A stretch of 64,000 nt of DNA, taken from NCBI RefSeq assembly GCF_002127325.2, contig NC_035448.2, forward strand, positions 61,925,751 to 61,989,750. The letters are read 5' to 3'. Numbering within the stretch: position 1 is the first letter of the stretch; each line of letters begins with the position of its first letter. Under the pieces are notes generated by a model. The model saw only the letters and a program-made list of their open reading frames with translations. It made no database searches and was not told the DNA's origin. Made by a program: the position numbers and the translations under genes. The DNA comes from Helianthus annuus (Eukaryota > Streptophyta > Magnoliopsida > Asterales > Asteraceae). Positions 35,990-44,848 of this stretch are shown here, piece after piece.

Positions 35990-36350
35990 ACTATTGTCCC
36001 TTTGAGTGAAATTAGATGGTGACTACTTGAGCGAAATCAGGATAAAGGTTCACAAGAGCGAAATCAAATCAAGGCTTCCTTGAAGCGAAATCACACTGTA
36101 CTCTTGAGCGAAATCCCAATTTGATGTCACAAAAGCGAAATCCCAAGATATGAGTGACACAAGAGCGAAATTCCAAGATATGATGTCCTATGAGCGAAAT
36201 GAGGATGATCTATGAGCGAAATCTCTCAACTTATGTGACCTTTGGAGCGAAATCCCACGATATGATGTCACAAAAGCGAAATCAGGACTGACACAAAAGC
36301 GAAATTAGACTAAGTCCGTAAAAGCGAAATCAACTCGAATGCTAATTTTG
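35990..36350. repeat. GAGCGAAATC word cluster in the C3 leader
   Basis: Thirteen copies of (A/G)AGCGAAAT(C/T), with minor variants, occur between the gag start and the primer site. They are separated by about 15-35 bases of unrelated sequence, often with CAAGATATGATGTC nearby. All are in one orientation on the plus strand. Copies in both orientations occur in both LTRs. Confidence 0.85.
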
Positions 36351-36532
36351 TCCATTTTTAGTCCGTGTTTAGGTCTCAAACTTTCAGGGATTTGTCTATG
36401 TCCAATTATACACAATCTGTGAAATTTTGAGCGAATTTTGACCGTTGAAACTCGATCTGATGATGAAAGAAGATGTAGAAATCGGAATTTTTCAGCGAAA
36501 ATGAACTAAACGGTAAGAACTCTTCCTCCTGA

Positions 36533-36544
36533 GCTCTGATACCA
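36533..36544 (-). other. Primer-binding site (Met-tRNA type) of C3
   Basis: GCTCTGATACCA, two bases from the LTR start; the complement is TGGTATCAGAGC. Confidence 0.88.
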
Positions 36545-36546
36545 CT

Positions 36547-37115
36547 TGTAGGATTGTGAGACGACCTAATGAGTCGATCAGAAGAGTGCTCAGACTGAAT
36601 CAGAGGCGGAATTCATTGATTCAGTCTTTGTTTAACTTGATTTCACTATTAACTACTGATTGTATTGATAAAATCACAAATACAAGCAGTCTTCACACCG
36701 GCAGCACTTCGGTATGGAATTCGTATATCTGTTTCTACTGATTTCGCTCATGACACCTATTTATAGGACTGAGATTTCGCTCCAAGGGACATGACCATAA
36801 GAGCGAAACCCCAACATGTCCATATCAGCGAAATCCCTAGCTACCCTATGAGCGAAATCATCAACCTAATTACATACATTCTCCAGTTTTCTCGTAAACG
36901 TGCCCTAATCTATACAATGCAATCTAAGACTCAATCCAAGACGGAGTCGACAGATGTAGTGCACCAACAGACTCCCCCTCAGACGTTGACGAGTCGTCCA
37001 TCGAGTCTTTGACAATATCATGTCTTCACTTCTTCAGACTTGATCAGTCTCTGGGCTTCTCTCTCTCTATATAAGACTCGAACAAAGATGTAGTCGACAG
37101 ACAACTGTACCAACA
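36547..37115 (-). repeat. 5' LTR of C3
   Basis: Partner of 31095-31664, TGTAGGATTG...ACTGTACCAACA. It carries the same internal junction relic (about 36960) and the same GAGCGAAATC words, so those features existed before this insertion. Confidence 0.9.
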
Positions 37116-37752
37116 CATATTTGCATGAATTTTGATTGGGTGAAAGGGTGGCAAGTAATCTCTCACATTTTTTAATTCATTTGTATGACAAATGAAATAG
37201 TGTAAGAACTTGATAACCTCTCTAGTAATTTTCTGCCAACATAGTGCCATTTAGGAGATCATTTTTCAAGTGCAAGAACTTGTAAAAGGACTCTCTAATT
37301 TTCGGCCAACATGTGGTTGCTCAAGAAGGTTTTTCAAGTTTGATTTTCAAGTGCAAGAACTCTAATACTCCTCTCAAATTTTCGGCCAAGGGTTGGTTCC
37401 AAGAGGGGATTTTTCAAGTGAGTTCATCAGTGTAAAATCCTAGCTAAATCAAAGTGTTTGTTGGAAGGCTTGGGGTATACAAGCTTGAGGTATTCTACAC
37501 TTGAAAACTACCATTTAAGAAGCATCATCTTCTTCATATCCTTTACTCCTTGGAAGGTAGTATTCTTGAAACACTCGATGATTGTGTTTTAATTTTTGAT
37601 AGCATGCATGTTCGTATATGGATCCGGGTATTGGGTTTTACATATAAAATGTGTTTTATATCAACAAAGTAACATGTTTTAAATATATATTCCGCTGCGT
37701 TTTTATTTTATAAGCATAAAATAACTTTGATAAACATGTGAAAAACCCAACA

Positions 37753-38729
37753 TATATAACATACTTGTAAACACCTACATGCATAAGTTTAATCATGTCT
37801 TCTACTATGATTTATGAGACAGATGATAGTTGTATTTTAAGTGTACCAGATAAATTTTAGCGGAAGAGATTAGTTAAGGCGAAATGAACACTTGTTTTGA
37901 GACTATTCAGACTTCTAACACTGACTGACTCTTAGGGTTCAAGGCGGTAATGCCCGTGACTAAAAATCATTTTGTGTAGTTGAACACCTCTAGAAACTTG
38001 CTTCAGATATGCCTAGTTGGTACACATAAGTAGGCCATGGTCCATTAGTAGAAAATGCGTGATCAACATTAACGACGTTAACCACATGATCAACAGCAAC
38101 TAAGCGATTAGTAGGAACTTGTATAAGTATTGAGGATCAAACCATGGAAGTAACTAAGCTACCACTAATATACCCACCCCTCAGCAATGACTTAGTTAAT
38201 AGTACAATGACCAACCATTGACATTAACTTACGAATGTCAAGAACAACCATCATGAACTAAGTTACCGATGACAAAAGAAATAGTAACTAAGTTATTGCA
38301 GAAACACTCTTTCATGAAGTATTGTGTCATTGTACCTAAAATCTTGTGATGGTTCACAACCTATAAAACACAAACTTTGGTCTATTTTAGGTACACAATT
38401 TCTGTAACATAAAATACATACGCGTTCTTGATTATTTTTCTAAAATTATTCAAATAAGATTCTGAAAGTACCCTTGAAATATTTTAATCTAAGAGTAAAG
38501 TACATGATTCAAAGAGAATATCGAAGATCTTAACTACTACGAAACCTACACTTAAACCATTGGTTGTTTTTTTACTTTTGTTCGTGTACCATGCTTTAAC
38601 ACCATCACTTCAAGCTAAAATTTATGTATCTAGATATCAACTTTTCTCTCGTATTTCAACAAACGTAGCTTCACATGACAAAATTTAATACATACATGAC
38701 ATGGACTCGCATATTATCCATATTCTTTG
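37753..38729. other. Non-coding spacer between C1 and the Athila-like element
   Basis: No gene or element terminus is recognised. Degenerate words such as GTAACTAAG and AACTAAGTTA recur between 38080 and 38310, some in opposite orientations, but no repeat boundary is defined. Confidence 0.55.
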
Positions 38730-40426
38730 TGATGCGTGTGGGTGTGTATATGTTTTAGGTATATATTTTAAGCCCTTTTTACACTTTTTAGCCAAGTTTT
38801 AAATTTATAAAACACGATATTTACTAACACTACACACACATATGGGCAAGTGCACCGATCGTGGACGTAGTATAGTGTTGGTAAGATACCGAGGTCGTCC
38901 AAGGACACAAGAGCTTTTAGTAGCGGTTTATCCTCAACGTCTAACCAAATCAAAATGTTAGAAAAGATTTTTAAAACTAAGAAAATAAAACTAACTAAAT
39001 GCTGAAAAATAAAAATAAAAGTAAAACAGATAGACAAGATGAATCACTTGGATCCGACTCGTGTATAGTGTAACCTTTGATTATTTTCGCACTTTTGCAC
39101 TTGTTTAAGAGATTATCTTAGTTATTGTAGTAGGCCCCTCTTTTGAAGGTGACGTTACCCTCAACCCAGTAGTTTGAGTCAGCAAGGATACAATCCTAAA
39201 AGGTCGGATTATTGAAAGATAATTAATTAAGTTATTAATGCAAATTATGGTAGGCCCCTCTTTTGAAGGTGAGGTTACCCTCGACTAAGTAGTCTGAGTC
39301 AGCAGAGATACAGTCCTAAATACCCGGGTTATTGTATTAATAGTATTTTAACTTATGAGGGGGTCAAAGAGTTTGGATCCCCGCCATCCAATACCTTTGG
39401 GCATTGAAGGAGATCCTACTAAATTTGACTCAGGTCCCTTGCAGGACCTCTAAACGCTGAACAAGGGCAAGACTCTTACCAAACCGTTCCCTTAACCCCC
39501 GACCAGGTAGCCAACATGCCTCCATATAGACCGTGGAGATATGAATGGTGAAAATCTTTTATTTTATATAGACAGTAAAATAATGTCAAGACACCACGGA
39601 CAAACGATAAGGAAGAATCACCTTCAACATAAGAAACTAGTTATTAAAGTCATTAATACAAAACCAAATAAAAAGTGCAAAAGATTAAAAATAAAAAGTA
39701 TTACACTAGACACTTGTCTTCACCAAGTGATGTAAGAGACTTAACCATACATGGCCTTTGATTGTCAAGAACTCTTACGACCAATCTTGGATCCCGAGAC
39801 GACTCACACACTCTATGATGGACAATGGATGATGGTGGTGGATGATGGTGTTATGTTGGTGGTGGGTGGTGGGTGAAGTGTGAAAGAGGTGGTGTGCCAA
39901 GGGATGAGTTGCAATGGCTCCAAGCACTCCTATTTATAGGCTGAACAGAAGCCTGGGCACGGCCCCGTGTCCGCTGGGCACGGCCCCGTGCCCGTCTGAC
40001 ACTCTCTCTCTTCATTAATTGTAATTCGCAATTACAATAAATGCGCCTGCAGTACTTTGGCCACGCCCCCGTGTTCACTGGGCACGGCCCCGTGGTGGGC
40101 AATAGAAGCTTCTACAGGTTTGTCTTTTCTGCTGCTTCTTGGGCACGGCCCCGTGCTCGCTGAGCACGGGGCTTGTTCAGTCTTCTGCCTTCTCTGTTTT
40201 GCTTGGGAGGATGCTGTCGAGGGGTCGGGCAATCCACTTTTGTCCCTTTTCTTGTATTTATGTTAGATTTTGCTGCCTTTTTGCTTCTTTTGTCAATTTG
40301 AGCTCATTTAATCCTGAACATACAAAAGGAAGACAAAAACACACTTTTTTCCAACATTAGTACTAAAAAAGGGTTAGTTTTATGCGACAATTGATATAAT
40401 TTATATGTTGCATTTTGCGCGTATCA
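38730..40426 (-). repeat. 3' LTR of the Athila-like element
   Basis: TGATGCGTGTGGG to GCGCGTATCA, 1,697 bp, close to the other LTR, with scattered single-base differences and small indels. Palindrome doublets lie at 39957-40170. The frames seen over those palindromes (AQRTRGRAQ-like) are repeat by-products. Confidence 0.92.
39957..40170. repeat. CACGGCCCCGTG doublets, 3' LTR copy
   Basis: Three pairs: GGCACGGCCCCGTG twice with about 8 bases between; CACGCCCCCGTG with CACGGCCCCGTG; and CACGGCCCCGTG with a partial GCACGGGGC. The second members follow spacers such as TCCGCTGG, TTCACTGG and CTCGCTGA. Confidence 0.9.
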
Positions 40427-40440
40427 AATACCCCCACACT
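40427..40440 (-). other. Polypurine tract of the Athila-like element
   Basis: AGTGTGGGGGTATT on the minus strand, directly before the 3' LTR. Confidence 0.85.
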
Positions 40441-41687
40441 TGAATCTTTGCTTGTCCTCAAGCAAAACTCTTTATAATGTGGCTGTGTTCACTCCCAAAT
40501 GGAATGGGTAGAAGAGAATGTTTTTGGGCTTGTCATAGAGTGTCGGGATTTTCCAAGATCGTTTAGGTTTTATTTTTATTTATTTAGAATCCTATTCACC
40601 ATGATTTATTAAAAACATTTCATAAGATAAATTATTTATTAAGGCATAACAATCCTTTTTAAAATTACATTTATATACAAGTTCACATACCTCACGGTGG
40701 AAATCACTCACACTCGGCCGAAGGTGTTTTAGTGAATCACTCGAGAGCGGCGTGGAACTTATTTCTCCCATAAGCTTACCAAGCAATCAATCCTCCTCCT
40801 TTTTAACTTTATACCATTGTAAATATCAAGAGGACTTTTTGGGAGAAGGGTTAGGCTTGGGCTAAAGATGGGTGGTTGGGTTAGTGGTTAGTTGAAAAGG
40901 GCGAAAGACTTAAAAAGCGTTGGTTTTCGTAAAACATTTTGTTTTTGTGACTTTTTATTTTTAATGAAGTATTTATTCAAACAAGCTTTTGTTTGAGGAG
41001 CTCTGTTTGTTTGTTTCCAACTTCATCATCATCAATTTTTTTAAGAGTCACACGAAAACCAAGCTTTGTTACTAAAATAAGGGGTAAAAAAAATGAAAAA
41101 AGGGATTTTGGTGGGTAAAAAGGGTTTTGGGTTAAGAAATGAAAAGGTTTAGGCTCAAAGGGGTTAACTAGGGGGAATTTTTGGGTAGGTAAAAAGAAAA
41201 ATGAAAATAATGGTGTTGAAAGAAAAAGGGTTAGTCCTAATGCCTCCATCATTTACTTACTTGGGTTTAAGTTGGTAAGGACCGGGAATGAATTATCGTG
41301 GCAAGTTCTAGAGTCGTAAGAACCAAGCCGCTATTCACACAAGAAACGAAAAATGAGCATTTAGTGTAAAGATATGTATTTGTATGCTCTATAAAGGCTC
41401 AAAACTCACTTTTGTGGGAATGGGTTTTTACGTGATCAAGTATATATAATCAAATTTTAACTAAGTTTGTCATGCCGTTTCATAATTTTCTTATGTTGGT
41501 TCTTTTTATCACGACGCTATCGGTTGTAAATTTGTAAAAATATAACCTTGTTAGAGTTAGAATTCCCAACTTAAACTTAGACAAGTAAAAAAAATGTAAA
41601 ATTTTGAAAAAAATTTGGGGTGATTAGCGATTCCAAATAGAGTTTTGTGTAAGGCTTGTTATTAGGACTGGCAAAATTCAAGGTTTT

Positions 41688-41714
41688 AGCATCCCCCCCC
41701 CCCACACTTAAATT
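41688..41714 (-). other. Second purine-tract-like site
   Basis: On the minus strand an AAGTGTGG lead runs into a run of about 13 G, then ATGCTAAAACC. It resembles the true tract at 40427 and lies 1.3 kb inside the element. It could be a central purine tract or the scar of a former 3' end. Confidence 0.45.
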
Positions 41715-41810
41715 ACACATTGTCCTCAATGTGTCCCAAAAATAAGTTTTTAGGTTGATTGAATGTGTAAAATGGTGTTAAAAGCAAAATTTTATGTTAC
41801 TGGCAGTCTG

Positions 41811-42003
41811 GACACGGCCCCGTGGTGACCGGGCACGCCCCCGTGTTCAGGTGCCAGTAACAAAAATTAAAGAAAAGAAACAGAAGCCTGGACACGGGGG
41901 CGTGTTCAATGAACACGGCCCGTGTCCAGTTACCTGAACTGGGCAATTTTCTGCAGGATGTTCAGCACGGGGCCGTGTTGGCTGGACATGGCCCGTGCTG
42001 AGC
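41811..42003. repeat. CACGGCCCCGTG doublets, internal copy
   Basis: Three more pairs with variants CACGGGGGCGTG, CACGGCCCGTG and CACGGGGCCGTG, spacers of about 7-10 bases. Confidence 0.88.
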
Positions 42004-42211
42004 TTACTGTAATGAAGAAATTGTTGTCGGATGGCCCTGTTTTCGTGCATGGGCCATGTTTCTCGTTTCCCTTGTTATCCTTCACCATCCAGAGTGTGTT
42101 TTATTTATGCAAATTAAAATTAAAAGATTAAACTAAACTAAGGATAGTTCCGCAGAATGCCTCCGCGGTGCGCCACGTTTATAAGGGTCCTTGGCTAGAC
42201 CCAAGGTGAGG

Positions 42212-43069
42212 TTATATGTTTTCCGAGCGGGATGTTTTGCATCCCATGTTGCACCGTCGGAGAGCATCATCCAAACTCGAATCAATAACCTTCATGTAAT
42301 TGACTGGGTCATCGTCCTCTATTCTCTTCCCAACCCCGAACTTCACTTCCTCATCACCATATTTTAAAGTGAGCGTTTCGTCATTCATGTCTACCACTGC
42401 TTGTGGGGTGGCTAGAAATGGTCTCCCTAGTATGAGGGGGACTTCGGTGTCTTCTTCCATATCAAGGATGACAAAGTCGGCCGGGTAGACGAAATTATCA
42501 ACCTTGACTAGCAGATTTTCAGCGACACCTTGCGGGAATTTGACGGATCGATCAGCAAGCTGTATACTCATCTTTGTAGGACTCGTCTTGCCTAAACCGA
42601 GTCTTTTTAACATTGATGTAGGCATGAGGTTGATGCTAGCGCCAAGGTCGGCTAGCGCATTTCGAATGGGGGAGTCCCCAATTGAGCAAGGAATTGTGAA
42701 GCTTCCGGGATCAATCTTCTTTTGGGGAAGTTTATTGAGCATGAGGGCAGAGCATTCTTCTCCTAAGTTAACTAATTGCAATGATTCAATTTTCCTTTTA
42801 TGAGTGAAAAAGTCCCTCATAAATTTTGAATATTTAGGCATTTGGGTTAGGACGTCAATAAAAGGAATGTTAACATGCAATTGTTTTAGTAGACTTTCGA
42901 ATTTAGTGAATTGCTCATTGGTCTTCTGGCGGATTAACCTACCGGGGTACGGAACTCGAGGAGCGTTGGTAGGCTCTGGTGAGGGAGGAGACCCTTCTCT
43001 TGTTGGGGCGGTGTTGCGGTCTCCTCGGTAGGCGGCGGGCCTTCCGCAGGACCCACGGTACGGTTTCAA
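42212..43069 (-). CDS. Aspartic protease of the Athila-like element (pol fragment)
   Basis: This frame of about 285 codons has no ATG at its beginning; it opens at TTG overlapping the gag stop, so it is presumably expressed by a -1 shift or is out of frame through a mutation. The protease core includes FTIPCSIGDSPIRNALADLG with the catalytic D-L-G, then ASINLMPTSMLKRLGL, and later VPLILGRPFLATPQAVVDM, all typical of Athila-type retropepsins. The frame ends soon after, where reverse transcriptase should follow, so the pol gene is truncated. Confidence 0.85.
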   Translation of the reverse strand: MKPYRGSCGRPAAYRGDRNTAPTREGSPPSPEPTNAPRVPYPGRLIRQKTNEQFTKFESLLKQLHVNIPFIDVLTQMPKYSKFMRDFFTHKRKIESLQLVNLGEECSALMLNKLPQKKIDPGSFTIPCSIGDSPIRNALADLGASINLMPTSMLKRLGLGKTSPTKMSIQLADRSVKFPQGVAENLLVKVDNFVYPADFVILDMEEDTEVPLILGRPFLATPQAVVDMNDETLTLKYGDEEVKFGVGKRIEDDDPVNYMKVIDSSLDDALRRCNMGCKTSRSENI

Positions 43070-44448
43070 AGTGTTATGAGATGAACTTGTGCCTTTGGGT
43101 TTGTTTCGGTATTACTTGGTAACACGCCTTGTGGTCTCTCGGAGAAATTTTGAGCTAGTTGACTTATTTGTTTTTCGATGTTTTGAATACTAGCTTGTTG
43201 ATTTCTAAAATTTGATTCTAATTGTAGAAACCTATCCGAGTTTTTCTTTTCAGTGTCGGAGATAAGGCGAGATATAGTATCTTCAAGCCTCTCTCGTCCA
43301 CCTTGTTGTTGAGAAAAATTTTGTGACTCATTCCTTGGTTGTTGAAAGTTTGTTCGTTGATTTAGGTTTTGTTGGTTACTACTATTGCCGGGTTCTCTCC
43401 AACCAAGGTTAGGGTGGTTACGCCATCCTTGGTTGTAGGTGCTCGTTGGGGGACCCGACGGCCTAGGTCTATTATCAATGTAGTTTACCGACTCTGTTTG
43501 ATCATCTGTTTCTTTCATACAACTCCAATTTTCATGTGGCCCACCACACCCTTCACAAGCCATAACCGAGACTGTTTTTGTCATTTCTAGCTTTTTAATT
43601 TTTGAAGAAAGGGCCTCGATTTGGGCTTGTAAAGAAGTGCTTTCATCAACCTTATGGGCGCTCGGGGCAATAGATTTATTGCCTCGGGGAGTGTGCCATT
43701 GAAAATTGGTTTGAGCAATTTCCTCAATCTGATTATATATTTCTTGCGGGCGGCGATTACCTAAAAGTCCCCCGGAGCTAGAGTCAAGTGTTTGTCTAGT
43801 ATGCGACAACAATCCATTATAGAAGGTGGATACTTGTTGCCACACTGCAAGACCGTGATGAGGACACTTTCGTAATAGCTCCTTGAATCTTTCGCAAGTT
43901 TCATATAAGGATTCCCCCTCGTCTTGCGAGTATGTATTAATTTCAGTCATTAATTTAGCCATTTTAGCGGGAGGGAAATACTTATATAGAAATTTTTGGG
44001 CTAGTTCATCCCAGGTGTTTACCGAACCAACTGGGAGGGTGTTAAGCCAAGCTTTTGCTCGGTCTTTTAGTGAAAATGGAAACATTCGAAGGCGAATGGC
44101 GTCATTCGATGCTCCATTGATCCGAAAGGTATCACATATTTCTAAGAAATTAGTAATATGTAGATGGGGATCCTCGTCCGCAAGCCCATGGAAGGTTGCA
44201 GAGTTTTGAAGCATTTGTATCAAATGTGGCCGAAGTTCGAAGTTATTGGCTTCGACATTTGGTGCATTGATAGCGGCGCCAAGGTTACCTACGGTGGGTC
44301 GTAGGTAATCCATGAGGGTACGCTGGTCCGCCATTGGAAGTGGTTCCCCCGAAACCTTCTCTTGGTTTTTAGCTTTTAGTCTTTTTCTGAGAAAGCGTTC
44401 GGGTTCTTCTAGAGGTTCTTTTATGTCTTGATTAGAACTGGAGCTCAT
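43066..44448 (-). CDS. Gag polyprotein of the Athila-like element
   Basis: The 460-residue frame is intact, starting MSSSSNQDIKEPLEEPERFL. The central region (about 110-250) is the Gypsy retrotransposon gag core: LRMFPFSLKDRAKAWLNTLP, WDELAQKFLYKYFP and SLYETCERFKELLRKCPHHG are its hallmarks. A short Cys/His segment, CEGCGGPHENWSC (about 298-310), could bind nucleic acid; it is a variant knuckle, CX2CX4HX4C. The Gln/Asn-rich tail precedes the protease. The product would form the particle shell. The frame stops at 43066-43068, and the protease continues in the -1 frame. Confidence 0.9.
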   Translation of the reverse strand: MSSSSNQDIKEPLEEPERFLRKRLKAKNQEKVSGEPLPMADQRTLMDYLRPTVGNLGAAINAPNVEANNFELRPHLIQMLQNSATFHGLADEDPHLHITNFLEICDTFRINGASNDAIRLRMFPFSLKDRAKAWLNTLPVGSVNTWDELAQKFLYKYFPPAKMAKLMTEINTYSQDEGESLYETCERFKELLRKCPHHGLAVWQQVSTFYNGLLSHTRQTLDSSSGGLLGNRRPQEIYNQIEEIAQTNFQWHTPRGNKSIAPSAHKVDESTSLQAQIEALSSKIKKLEMTKTVSVMACEGCGGPHENWSCMKETDDQTESVNYIDNRPRPSGPPTSTYNQGWRNHPNLGWREPGNSSNQQNLNQRTNFQQPRNESQNFSQQQGGRERLEDTISRLISDTEKKNSDRFLQLESNFRNQQASIQNIEKQISQLAQNFSERPQGVLPSNTETNPKAQVHLITL

Positions 44449-44518
44449 ACACTACGTAGAGGTGGCATCGGGTTCCAAGTCCTGCAACAAAACAGAAAAG
44501 AATGTTGGTCAGAAGGTT

Positions 44519-44720
44519 CACCACGGCCGCGTGCTCTGTGAGCACGGCCCGTGGTCGGAGTTACAGTGATTGTTTTCCGGATCCCTATTACTGGAAAGTT
44601 GGACACGGCCCCGTGTTGCACCGACACGGCCCCGTGCTCAGCCTTCTATAACTCGGAAAATAAAAACTACCAGTACCAATGCTGGGCACGGGGCGTGTCC
44701 GACCAGGCACGGCCCGTGCT
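44519..44720. repeat. CACGGCCCCGTG doublets, leader copy
   Basis: Three pairs lie just upstream of gag (minus strand), with CACGGCCGCGTG, CACGGCCCGTG, CACGGCCCCGTG and CACGGGGCGTG members. Confidence 0.88.
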
Positions 44721-44824
44721 GAGCTCTGCAGAAGCTAAAAAATTAAGAAAATCCTAAAAAAATAAAAAGAAAATAAAAAAAAATGATTAGGTCGTTGATT
44801 CCTAACTTTCTTAAAATCCTTGTC

Positions 44825-44842
44825 TCCCCGGCAACGGCGCCA
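44825..44842 (-). other. Primer-binding site (Asp-tRNA type)
   Basis: On the minus strand this reads TGGCGCCGTTGCCGGGGA, six bases past the LTR end. It is the sequence used by Athila and related Gypsy elements. Confidence 0.9.
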
Positions 44843-44848
44843 AAAACT

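Larger units (their letters stand above)
31095..37115 (-). mobile_element. Copia element C3, gag-only, minus strand
   Basis: It is flanked by CATAT at 31090-31094 and 37116-37120, with LTRs of 570 and 569 bp. The Met-tRNA primer site is beside the right-hand LTR and a purine tract (CAAGGGGGAGTC on the minus strand) beside the left one. The interior is leader, one long gag frame, then about 2 kb without frames before the purine tract (31665-33628, including three 91-bp repeats). No protease, integrase or polymerase is found. It resembles non-autonomous gag-bearing retrotransposons (TR-GAG type). The LTRs differ at roughly 14 positions, younger than C1. Confidence 0.88.
4300..37752 (+). mobile_element. 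Copia element C1, about 8.3 kb, expanded to 33 kb by nested insertions
   Basis: The element starts TGTTGGACTCTG at 4300 and ends AAACCCAACA at 37752, with TATAT on both sides (4295-4299 and 37753-37757). Each LTR is about 1.06-1.08 kb once insertions are removed. Order on the plus strand: 5' LTR, primer site, leader, gag (from 18468), zinc knuckle and protease (26800-27020), integrase, reverse transcriptase, RNase H (to about 29870), purine tract (about 30634-30645) and 3' LTR. The LTRs differ at roughly one base in twenty over their first 200 bases, so the insertion is old, and every coding domain is broken. Removing the four direct insertions and their duplications (C2, H1, S1 with S2, and C3) leaves about 8,270 bp, a normal size for a Copia element. 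Confidence 0.9.
30647..37752 (+). repeat. 3' LTR of C1, interrupted by element C3
   Basis: LTR sequence lies at 30647-31094 and resumes at 37116 (one CATAT being the C3 duplication), together about 1,080 bp. It matches the 5' LTR with roughly 5% mismatch in the first 200 bases, and has the extra bases GACAAACT at about 30830 that the 5' copy lacks. Confidence 0.9.
40441..42211 (-). other. 3' non-coding region of the Athila-like element
   Basis: The 1.8 kb between the protease stop and the purine tract has no frame resembling polymerase or integrase. It is T- and G-rich on the plus strand with several G/T and A runs, and contains the doublets at 41811-42003 and the second purine-tract-like site. 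Confidence 0.75.

Noticed and set aside
39851..40266. Several short frames over the CACGGCCCCGTG doublets in the LTR, repeated at 45971-46388
   Set aside because: They exist because the GC-rich palindromes lack stops; they differ in frame, lie inside LTRs and show no protein family.
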